28,131 nt of DNA from Pseudomonadota bacterium. GTDB lineage: Bacteria; Pseudomonadota; Gammaproteobacteria; Xanthomonadales; Xanthomonadaceae. Made by a program: the position numbers and the translations under genes. Of the stretch, positions 1-7,148 are shown one piece after another. Every line of letters starts with the position of its first letter. The first letter of the stretch is position 1. The stretch spans positions 1 through 28,131 of the forward strand of contig JAEWNY010000095.1 in the NCBI GenBank assembly GCA_023461075.1, given 5' to 3'. The notes beneath the pieces were generated by a model that saw nothing but the letters and a program-made list of their open reading frames with translations, was not told where the DNA came from and did not search any database.

Positions 1-33
1 CCCGCGGGCGTGATCGGTCGGATGGAGCCGTCT

Positions 34-2592
34 TCAGAGATGGGAGGCATAGGGCGGTGAAACCAGCAGGCGGGCGAAGTCGTCGGGTTCGAGTGCGGGC
101 GAGAACAGGTAGCCCTGGCCGACCGGCACGCCCAGTTCCACCAGGAAGCGGCGTTGCGATTCATTCTCCACGCCCTCGGCCACAAGGCCCAGGCCCAGGC
201 TGCGGGCGATGCCGGAGACCGCCTGGCAGACGGCGACATCCGAGGTATTTCCGGGCACGCCCTGCAGGAACAGTTGCGAGAGCTTGAGGCCGTGGATCGG
301 CAGCCGGCGCAGGTAGTTGAGCGCGCTGTAGCCTTCGCCGAAATCGTCGATCGAGAGCATCACGCCCATTTCGCGCAGCTGGGCGAAGGTGCGCAGCGTA
401 TCCGGCTCATCCTCGATCAACACCCGCTCGGTGAATTCCAGCTCCAGTGCGGAGCCGGGAATGGCGGCTGCGGACAGTGCGGACTCGACGGTGCCGGCCA
501 GGTCATCGGCGAGGAACTGGCGGTACGACACGTTGACCGCGACACGCACGGTGTGGTGACCGGCATCGCGCCAGCGCCGCACCTGCATGCAGGCTTCGCG
601 CAGGGCCCAGGCACCGAGGCGGATGATTTCGCCGGTGTTTTCGGCATGGCTGATGAAAGTATCGGGTGCAATCCGCCCGAGTTGCGCGTTGTGCCAGCGC
701 ATCAATGCCTCGGCGCCGACCACCAGGCCGCTGCGCAGGTCCACCTGAGGCTGGTAGAGCAGGGTGAGTTCGTTGTTGTCGAGCGCGCTGCGCATCTGGT
801 TGTCGACCTGCAGGCGGTCGCGCTGCCGCCGCGCCAGGTCCTCGCTGTAGCTCTGCCAGCCGTTGTAGGCGCGGCGCTTGCTGTCGTACATCGCGGCGTC
901 GGCGTTCTGGATCAGTTCCGAGGCATCGGTGCCATCGCGCGGCGATTCGGTGATGCCGATGCTGGCGCTGATCGAGAATTCCTCCTGGTCGATGCGGAAG
1001 GGCCGCGCGATGGCTGCCAGGATCGCCTCCGCCATCTGGATGTGGCTGTCAGGTGTGCGCATCCGACACAGCACCAGGAACTCGTCGCCGCCCAGTCGCG
1101 CGCACAACGCGTCGCCGCCGGCGGCGTTGCGCAGCCGTTCGGCCACCGCGCACAGCAGGCGGTCGCCGACGTTGTGTCCGAGCACGTCGTTGATGATCTT
1201 GAAGCGGTCCAGGTCGATGTAGAGCACCGCCAGTCGCGGCGCGGTGCCGGCGAGATGGGCGACCAATTCGTCGAGGACCGCGTCGCGGTTCAGCAGCCCG
1301 GTCAATGGATCGGTGCGCGCCTGGCGGCGCAGTGTGTTCTCGACCAGCTTGTTGTGGGTGATGTCGGCCAGCGTTCCGGTAACGTGCCGGCCGGAGGGAT
1401 CCTTGCGGTCGACCTCGCCCTGCACGCGTAGCCAGCGCTCCTCTTCCGCATCGTCCATCGGCCGCAGGTCGAGCGTGAACGGGCGGCTGTCTTCGTGCGC
1501 CGCGATCATGGCCGCTGCCAACCTTCGCCCATCCTGTTCGTTGAAGCGCGCACAGAAGGACTCGAGCGTCGATATCGCGGCGCCGCCCAGCATCTCGCGC
1601 GCGCCATCGCTGAGATGGATGCCGGCGTCGTTCCGGTTGAACTCCCACCCACCGATCCCGGCCAGTGCCTGGATGCGCTTGAACATCGCGCTGTCGCGCT
1701 TGAGCTCGGTGATGTCGCTGAACATCGACACGGTCTGATCGGCCGAACCCGACTGCGGATGGAAGTGCGGGATCGAGGTCACCGAAAGCCACCAGAACTG
1801 CTGGCTTACCAGGTTGAACAGGCCGATCACCGCGCTTTCCACCACCTTGCCGCTGGTCCGCGCGACGGTCGCCGGCAGCTGCTCGCGCGTCATCGGCAGG
1901 CCGTGTTCATCGACCACCAGCCAACGATCGGAAATGAAGCCGGCCAGCGGCGAGTCGCCCGGCGCAAGGCCCAGGATGCGCATCGCCGCACTGTTGATCT
2001 GCAATACGCGATCGCTGCTGTCCTGCACCACGATGCCCTTGTCGACCGACTCGATCAGGTCGGCATAGCGGCGTTCGATGTCGGCGCGGCTGGAGAGATC
2101 GCGCGCTACCGCGACGATGCGCGGCTCGCCCTCGTGCTCGATCAGCGCCGAATGCACCTCCACCGGGAAGCGGGTGCCGTCCGCGCGCATGTTGGTGACC
2201 TCGACCACGTAGCTGTCGCCGCGACCCAACGCATCCAGCACCGGCACCATGTGATCGCGCGGCAGGTCGGGATTGATCACCTCGATCGGCTGGTTGACGA
2301 TCGCCTCGCGCGGACGTGCGAAGAGCCGCAGCCCGGCGCGGTTCATGTCCAGCACCATTCCGTCGAAGGCGATGATGCTGACCGGGTCCGGCACCGCATC
2401 GAACAATGTGCAGTAGCGGTTCTCGGCGGCTACCCTCGCGATGTCGCTGCCCTGCCAGGCGCCCAGAGCGGCGTTGATGAGGTGGCGTGCGTCCTGATCG
2501 AGGCGCGGGTCCTCGCCCAATCGGCGCAGGCGATCCCGGAGTCCCTCCGCGGATGCGTTCGCTTCGTCCGCAGGAGAGGCTTCGTGGGTCAT
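34..2592 (-). CDS. PAS-PAS-PAS-GGDEF-EAL cyclic-di-GMP turnover protein
   Basis: Predicted cytoplasmic c-di-GMP enzyme of 852 residues with no signal peptide or membrane segment. Three PAS-like regions are visible (about 58-170, 175-298 and 305-418), then a GGDEF domain (about 425-585) with intact GGDEF at 501-505, then an EAL domain (about 600-850). The EAL domain keeps the residues known to be needed for phosphodiesterase activity: Glu628 (EAL), Asn in VNVS, Glu in FTE, Asp749-Asp750 (DDFG), Lys770, Glu in AEGVE and Gln in VGQGYLF. The usual KID after the DDFG block reads KLS. The inhibitory I-site (RxxD before GGDEF) reads AGGD, so product inhibition is probably lost. The ATG at 2590-2592 overlaps the stop of the HMG-CoA lyase gene as ATGA, which favours this start over an upstream one at 2895. 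It is the last gene of the liu operon. Whether it makes or degrades c-di-GMP is not decided by sequence. Confidence 0.93.
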   Translation of the reverse strand: MTHEASPADEANASAEGLRDRLRRLGEDPRLDQDARHLINAALGAWQGSDIARVAAENRYCTLFDAVPDPVSIIAFDGMVLDMNRAGLRLFARPREAIVNQPIEVINPDLPRDHMVPVLDALGRGDSYVVEVTNMRADGTRFPVEVHSALIEHEGEPRIVAVARDLSSRADIERRYADLIESVDKGIVVQDSSDRVLQINSAAMRILGLAPGDSPLAGFISDRWLVVDEHGLPMTREQLPATVARTSGKVVESAVIGLFNLVSQQFWWLSVTSIPHFHPQSGSADQTVSMFSDITELKRDSAMFKRIQALAGIGGWEFNRNDAGIHLSDGAREMLGGAAISTLESFCARFNEQDGRRLAAAMIAAHEDSRPFTLDLRPMDDAEEERWLRVQGEVDRKDPSGRHVTGTLADITHNKLVENTLRRQARTDPLTGLLNRDAVLDELVAHLAGTAPRLAVLYIDLDRFKIINDVLGHNVGDRLLCAVAERLRNAAGGDALCARLGGDEFLVLCRMRTPDSHIQMAEAILAAIARPFRIDQEEFSISASIGITESPRDGTDASELIQNADAAMYDSKRRAYNGWQSYSEDLARRQRDRLQVDNQMRSALDNNELTLLYQPQVDLRSGLVVGAEALMRWHNAQLGRIAPDTFISHAENTGEIIRLGAWALREACMQVRRWRDAGHHTVRVAVNVSYRQFLADDLAGTVESALSAAAIPGSALELEFTERVLIEDEPDTLRTFAQLREMGVMLSIDDFGEGYSALNYLRRLPIHGLKLSQLFLQGVPGNTSDVAVCQAVSGIARSLGLGLVAEGVENESQRRFLVELGVPVGQGYLFSPALEPDDFARLLVSPPYASHL

Positions 2593-3485
2593 GGCTTGAG
2601 CGCGCGTCCGGCCTTGCTGCCGGTCTCCCGGCCCATCTTCCGGGCCAACCATAACCCGGTCTCCACCAATCGTGCGAGGTCGATCCCGGTTTCGATGCCC
2701 ATGCCGTCCAGCATGTAGGCGACGTCCTCGCTGGCGACATTGCCGCTTGCGCCTTGCGCGTACGGGCAGCCGCCGGTGCCGGCCACCGCCCCATCGACCA
2801 CCGCCACGCCTTCCTCCAGGCAGGCGAGGATGTTGGCCAGTGCCTGCCCGTACGTGTCGTGGAAATGGATGGCCAGCGCGTCCATCGGGACCCATTCGGC
2901 GACCGCACGCAACATCGCCCGCGCCTTGGCCGGGGTGCCGATGCCTATCGTGTCGCCCAGCGAGATTTCGTAACAGCCCAGCGCGTGCAGTTCACGCGCG
3001 ACGCGCACCACGTCGCTGAGCGGCACCTCACCTTGGTAAGGACAGCCGAGCACGGTGGAGACATAGCCGCGCACCTTGACCCCGTCGGCGCGTGCGGCGT
3101 CGATTACCGGGATGAAGCGTTGCAGTGATTCGTCGATGGACGCATTGATGTTGCGCTGGTTGAACGCCTCCGATGCGGCGGTGAACACGGCGATCTCCGC
3201 GACACCGACGGTGCGTGCGCGCTCATATCCCTGCAGGTTGGGCACCAGCACCGGATAGGCAATGCCGGGGCGCTGGTCGATGCCGGCGTAGACCTCGGCG
3301 GCATCGGACATCTGCGGCACCCACTTCGGGCTGACGAAACTGGTCGCTTCGATCGTCTGGAGGCCGGTCGCCGAAAGCCGGTCGATCAGCTCGATCTTGT
3401 CGGCGGTGGAAACCATCGTCTTCTCATTCTGCAGGCCATCGCGCGGCCCGACTTCGACGATGCGCACACGGGTGGGCAGGCTCAT
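2589..3485 (-). CDS. mvaB: Hydroxymethylglutaryl-CoA lyase
   Basis: Cleaves HMG-CoA to acetoacetate and acetyl-CoA, the last dedicated step of leucine degradation (called liuE in liu clusters). The protein has 298 residues, normal for the family, and is predicted to fold as a TIM barrel. Near the N-terminus is VGPRDGLQNE, with Arg15 and Asp16 matching the catalytic/metal-binding pair. HFHDTYG provides metal-binding His207 and His209, and the family signature GTGGCPYAQGASGN carries catalytic Cys240. The ATG at 3483-3485 overlaps the upstream lipoprotein stop as ATGA, and its own stop overlaps the next gene the same way, so translation is probably coupled along the operon. Homocitrate or isopropylmalate synthase relatives are excluded by the GGCPYA signature. 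Confidence 0.96.
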   Translation of the reverse strand: MSLPTRVRIVEVGPRDGLQNEKTMVSTADKIELIDRLSATGLQTIEATSFVSPKWVPQMSDAAEVYAGIDQRPGIAYPVLVPNLQGYERARTVGVAEIAVFTAASEAFNQRNINASIDESLQRFIPVIDAARADGVKVRGYVSTVLGCPYQGEVPLSDVVRVARELHALGCYEISLGDTIGIGTPAKARAMLRAVAEWVPMDALAIHFHDTYGQALANILACLEEGVAVVDGAVAGTGGCPYAQGASGNVASEDVAYMLDGMGIETGIDLARLVETGLWLARKMGRETGSKAGRALKP

Positions 3486-4027
3486 GGCAGGTCACCTTGC
3501 TTGACACGGACGAGGCTGGCCTCGGGGGTTCCCGGCCGGCAGGCATCGTTGCGCAGAGATTCGGGCCAGGCCTCGATGGGTTGATCGATGATGAGCACGC
3601 CAGGGCCATCGTAGGGACCACTCGGCAGCTGGCCGCGGATCGCGCCGGACTTGACCGCGCGTTCGGCCTCGGCTGGATCGATCATCCCCCAACGCAACCT
3701 GTCACCCTCGACGCGATAGCAGGCCAGCAGCCAGCGACCGCCCTCATCCGGCGGGGTCTGCAGCCAGGCCAGGCGCTCGCCGCCGCGGGGCGAGGGCGCG
3801 GTGTGGACCGAGGGCGCCCACGGGTTCGAGCCATTGCGGTCGTGGATCCGGCATTGGGCGTCGATGCGAATGCCGGCATCCGGCTTTTCCGGCATCTGCC
3901 ATGTGCCGACCAGCGCCGCATCGCAGCGGCCTTCCGCGCGCGTCGGCGACACGCTGAATTCCGGGCTGCCGCAACCGCCGAGCAGGGTGCACAGCGATGC
4001 GGCCAGGCACAGGTAAGCCGCGTTCAT
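3482..4027 (-). CDS. Small predicted lipoprotein inside the liu operon
   Basis: Function not recognised. The 181-residue product starts with a short signal peptide ending in a lipobox LLGGC (Cys19), so it is predicted to be exported and lipidated; Gly at +2 suggests the outer membrane. The mature part begins with a region containing CDAALVGTWQ, and the VGTW start of a small beta-rich fold recalls lipocalin-like stress lipoproteins, but this is a weak resemblance. At least four further Cys residues are present in the mature part and may form disulfides. The gene overlaps the carboxylase alpha gene upstream (ATGA at 4024-4027) and the HMG-CoA lyase gene downstream (ATGA at 3482-3485), so it is translated with the leucine-degradation enzymes although nothing in it looks catalytic. 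Confidence 0.8.
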   Translation of the reverse strand: MNAAYLCLAASLCTLLGGCGSPEFSVSPTRAEGRCDAALVGTWQMPEKPDAGIRIDAQCRIHDRNGSNPWAPSVHTAPSPRGGERLAWLQTPPDEGGRWLLACYRVEGDRLRWGMIDPAEAERAVKSGAIRGQLPSGPYDGPGVLIIDQPIEAWPESLRNDACRPGTPEASLVRVKQGDLP

Positions 4028-6015
4028 GTGGTCGGCTCGGCCAGCACCAGCAGCACCGCATCGGCCTCGACGAAATCGCCTTCGGCTGCGCGCACTTCGG
4101 CGACGATGCCGTCGCGTGGCGATTTCAGCGTCAGTTCCATTTTCATCGCCTCCATCACCATCACCACCTCCTCGGCCTTGACCGCATCGCCGGGTCCGGC
4201 CTTGGCCAGCACCACGCGACCGGGCATCGGGGCCTTGATGCGGTCGCCGCTGCCGCCGCCGGCCTCGTCTTCCAGCCGGTGCAGGGGCGTGCGCGTGAAG
4301 CGGTGGCGGCGTTCGCCATCGTGCAGGGTGATGTCATCGCCGCTGGCATGGGCGCTCAAGCGGCGGGCGCTGCCGTTGACGCGCCCGCTCAGGGTTTCCC
4401 CCGACAGCCGCAGACCTTCGAGATACGTCAGCGTATCGCCTTCGCGCACGATGTAGTCGCCGCCATCGCCGCGAATCGACAGGTGCGCATCGACATCGCC
4501 ATGCTGCAACCGCAGCGGGGTGTCGCCGTGGCCGTCGAGTCGCCAGCCGTCGTTCGAATCCCAGGGCGAGCCTGCGGCATCGCGCGTCGACGACTCACGC
4601 AGACGCAGGATCGCCGCAGCCAGCGCGCGCAGCGCAGGGGCTTGCGATGCGTCCCCGGCATTGCCGATGAACTCGTCGAGGTGGCGGTCCAGGTAGCCGG
4701 TGTCGATGCTGCCTTGCACGATGGCGGGATGCCGCGACAGCCGCTCGAGGAAGGCGATGTTCGATTTCGGGCCTTCGATTTCGCAGGCGGCGAGCGCCTC
4801 GCGCAACCGCGCCAGCGCCCGTGCGCGGTCCACGCCGTAGACGATCAGCTTGGCGATCATCGGGTCATAGAAGATGGTCACGGTGTCGCCTTCGACCACG
4901 CCGGAATCGATCCGCACGTCCGGCATGAATTCCGGCAGGACCAGCCGCGTCAGCGTGCCCGAGCCAGGCAGGAAACCGGCGTCGGGATCCTCCGCGTACA
5001 GCCGGACCTCAATCGCATGGCCGCTGGTGTAGATCAAGGCCTGCGTGCGCGGCAGTGGTTCGCCGGCGGCTACGCGCAACTGCCACTCGACCAGATCCAG
5101 GCCGGTGACCAGCTCGGTGACCGGATGCTCCACCTGCAGGCGGGTATTGATCTCCATGAAATAGAACTGCCCGTCCTGGCCGACGATGAATTCCACCGTG
5201 CCCGCATTCTGGTAGTCGATGGCGCGTCCGGCCTGCACCGCCGCTTCACCCATCGCCGCGCGCAACTCCGGCGTGAGGAAGGGCGAGGGCGATTCCTCCA
5301 GGACCTTCTGGTAGCGGCGTTGCGCCGAGCATTCGCGCTCGTTCAAGTGGATGACATTGCCTTGGGCGTCACCGAAGATCTGGATCTCGATGTGGCGCGG
5401 TTTGTCGATGTAGCGTTCCAGCAGCACGCGGTCGCGGCCGAAGGCGTTCGCCGCCTCGCGCTGGCAGCTTTCCAGATTCGGCGCGAATTCCTCGCTGGAT
5501 TGCACGATCCGCATGCCCTTGCCGCCGCCGCCGTGCGCGGCCTTGATCATCAGCGGGTAACCGATCCGGTCGGCTTCGCGCTGCAGCAGCTCCGGCGACT
5601 GGTCGGCGCCGGTGTAGCCGGGCACCACCGGAACGCCGGCGGCTTCCATCAATTCCTTGGCGCCGGCCTTGCTGCCCATCTTGCGCATCGAGGACGCCTT
5701 TGGCCCGATGAAAACCAGCCCGGCGGCCTCAACAGCGTCGGCGAAATCGGCGTTTTCGCTGAGGAAACCGTAGCCGGGATGGATCGCCTGCGCGCCGGAT
5801 TTTTTCGCGACGTGGAGGATCGCATCTCCGCGAAGGTAGCTGTCCTGCGGACGCGGCCCGCCGATCGGGTAGGCCTCGTCGGCCTGGCGCACATGCTGGG
5901 CATCGGCATCGGCCTCCGAATACACCGCGACGGTGCGGATGCCCATGCGCCGCGCGGTGCGGATGACGCGGCAGGCGATTTCGCCGCGGTTGGCGATCAG
6001 GATCTTGTCGAACAT
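4024..6015 (-). CDS. liuD: 3-methylcrotonyl-CoA carboxylase, biotin-containing alpha subunit
   Basis: Carries biotin and carboxylates it with ATP and bicarbonate, for transfer to 3-methylcrotonyl-CoA by the beta subunit at 10268-11875. The 663 residues show a biotin carboxylase N-terminal domain (FDKILIANRGEIA), an ATP-grasp domain with glycine-rich KAAHGGGGKGM, the EINTRLQVEHPVTE active-site segment, a middle linker, and a C-terminal biotinyl domain with EAMKM; the biotinylated Lys is about residue 625. I chose the ATG at 6013-6015, which overlaps the hydratase stop as TGATG; an in-frame GTG at 6028-6030 would add five residues. Size and context with the hydratase, lyase and carboxyltransferase separate it from acetyl-CoA (AccC, shorter) and propionyl-CoA carboxylases. 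Substrate assignment rests mainly on this context. Confidence 0.95.
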   Translation of the reverse strand: MFDKILIANRGEIACRVIRTARRMGIRTVAVYSEADADAQHVRQADEAYPIGGPRPQDSYLRGDAILHVAKKSGAQAIHPGYGFLSENADFADAVEAAGLVFIGPKASSMRKMGSKAGAKELMEAAGVPVVPGYTGADQSPELLQREADRIGYPLMIKAAHGGGGKGMRIVQSSEEFAPNLESCQREAANAFGRDRVLLERYIDKPRHIEIQIFGDAQGNVIHLNERECSAQRRYQKVLEESPSPFLTPELRAAMGEAAVQAGRAIDYQNAGTVEFIVGQDGQFYFMEINTRLQVEHPVTELVTGLDLVEWQLRVAAGEPLPRTQALIYTSGHAIEVRLYAEDPDAGFLPGSGTLTRLVLPEFMPDVRIDSGVVEGDTVTIFYDPMIAKLIVYGVDRARALARLREALAACEIEGPKSNIAFLERLSRHPAIVQGSIDTGYLDRHLDEFIGNAGDASQAPALRALAAAILRLRESSTRDAAGSPWDSNDGWRLDGHGDTPLRLQHGDVDAHLSIRGDGGDYIVREGDTLTYLEGLRLSGETLSGRVNGSARRLSAHASGDDITLHDGERRHRFTRTPLHRLEDEAGGGSGDRIKAPMPGRVVLAKAGPGDAVKAEEVVMVMEAMKMELTLKSPRDGIVAEVRAAEGDFVEADAVLLVLAEPTT

Positions 6016-6800
6016 CAGTCGTGCATCCACTGTGGCTTGCGCTTGTCGAGGAAGGCGGACAGGCCTTCTTGGCCTTCGGGCGATACGCGCAGGCGCGAAA
6101 TCAACGCCGCGTTCTCGATATCGTGGCGTTCGCCATCGGCGTGGGCCGCGACATCGCGCACCAGTTGCTTGGCGGATGCACTGGCGAGAGGGCCGGCCTT
6201 CAGCAGCAACTCCACCTGCCGCTGCACCGCGGCGTCCAGCGCATCGGCACCCACCACCTGATGCAGCAGGCCGATGCGCAACGCTTCGGCGGCATCGAAG
6301 ATTTCCGCCGTGGCAAACCAGCGCCGCGCCTGCCGCGCACCGATCGCCGCCATGACATAGGGCGAGATCACCGCCGGCAGCAGGCCGAGTTTCGCCTCGG
6401 TCAGGCCGAATTTCGCATCCGGCACGCCGATCGCGATGTCGCAGCAGGCCACCAGGCCGACGCCGCCGCCGAAGGCCGCGCCGTGCACGCGCGCGATGGT
6501 CGGCTTCGGCAACGTGTCGAGGGTTCGCATCAGCCGGGCCAGCGCCAGCGAATCGCGGCGGTTCTCGTCCTCGCTCATCGCCGCCATGCCGCGCATCCAG
6601 CCGAGGTCGGCACCGGCCGAGAACGAAGCGCCATCGCCCTCCAGCACCACCACGCGCACGTGGGCATCGCCGGCCACGCGCTCCAGCGCGGCGGTGAGTT
6701 CGGCAATCAATTCCGCATCGAAGGCGTTGTGCACCTCCGGCCGGGTCAAGCGCAGGCGCGCCACCGCGCCTTCATCCCTTCGTTCCAGCTTCCCGCTCAT
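6015..6800 (-). CDS. liuC: Methylglutaconyl-CoA hydratase (enoyl-CoA hydratase family)
   Basis: Hydrates 3-methylglutaconyl-CoA to HMG-CoA between the carboxylase and the lyase steps. The 261-residue protein has the crotonase fold signatures: FSAGADLGWM (CoA-binding and first oxyanion segment), HGAAFGGGVGL (second oxyanion segment), and FGLTEAKLGLLPAVISPYV, a stretch typical of LiuC/AUH-type hydratases. I chose the ATG at 6798-6800 because an AGGAG ribosome site (minus-strand reading of 6806-6810) lies five bases upstream and the crotonase homology begins there. The open frame extends upstream to 7244, but that extension runs antisense to feoA and feoB. This is the first gene of the minus-strand operon; its promoter must lie in the 90 bp shared with feoA. 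Confidence 0.93.
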   Translation of the reverse strand: MSGKLERRDEGAVARLRLTRPEVHNAFDAELIAELTAALERVAGDAHVRVVVLEGDGASFSAGADLGWMRGMAAMSEDENRRDSLALARLMRTLDTLPKPTIARVHGAAFGGGVGLVACCDIAIGVPDAKFGLTEAKLGLLPAVISPYVMAAIGARQARRWFATAEIFDAAEALRIGLLHQVVGADALDAAVQRQVELLLKAGPLASASAKQLVRDVAAHADGERHDIENAALISRLRVSPEGQEGLSAFLDKRKPQWMHD

Positions 6801-6861
6801 CGGGGCTCCTTTTTCCGCGCAACCATCAATGATAAGTCCGGCGCGGGCCGGTTCCGTGTAA

Positions 6862-6880
6862 AATGAGAACGATTCCCATC
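6862..6880. promoter_or_regulatory. Probable Fur box upstream of feoA
   Basis: The 19-bp imperfect palindrome AATGAGAAC-G-ATTCCCATC resembles the Fur consensus core (AATGAGAAT around a centre). Six of nine positions are symmetric between the half-sites. It ends just before the GGAG ribosome site of feoA (6882-6885) and overlaps a TAAAAT hexamer (6859-6864) that could be a -10 element. Bound iron-loaded Fur would be expected to block feoA transcription, matching the known iron control of Feo systems. It also lies 62 bp upstream of the divergent liuC start. Confidence 0.7.
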
Positions 6881-6890
6881 TGGAGCCGGC

Positions 6891-7148
6891 ATGCGGCTTG
6901 TCGACCTGCCCTTGCGATCCCCCGCGACTGTCGTCGCCGTGCATGCACGCGGAGATGCCGATGGCATCGCGCGGCGGCTGGCCGAACTCGGCTTCGCGCC
7001 GGGCGAGCCGGTGGAAGTGCGCGCAACCGGCCCCGTGGGGCGCGAGCCGTTGATGGTGCAGGTCGGTTACACGCGCTTCGCCCTGCGCCGCAGCGAGGCC
7101 GCGCGAGTGGAAGTATGTGTCGAGGCGGAGGCGGGTGTGCATGAGTGA
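6891..7148 (+). CDS. feoA: Ferrous iron transport protein A
   Basis: Small cytoplasmic SH3-like accessory protein of the FeoB ferrous-iron permease, 85 residues, a usual FeoA size. It shows the family pattern: N-terminal LVDLPL, a central RRLAELGFAPGEPVEV segment, and a C-terminal strand with FALRRSEAARVEV. GGAG at 6882-6885 lies five bases before the ATG. The gene follows a probable Fur box and overlaps feoB by 8 bases, indicating co-transcription. The downstream 37 bases of coding sequence reach past the conserved domain into a short Glu/Val-rich tail. Confidence 0.93.
   Translation: MRLVDLPLRSPATVVAVHARGDADGIARRLAELGFAPGEPVEVRATGPVGREPLMVQVGYTRFALRRSEAARVEVCVEAEAGVHE

Noticed and set aside
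3997..6261. Long plus-strand open frame (over 700 codons) opposite liuD and liuC
   Set aside because: It is antisense to two well-recognised enzymes, and its His/Gln/Arg-rich translation has no family features; such frames are common in GC-rich DNA.
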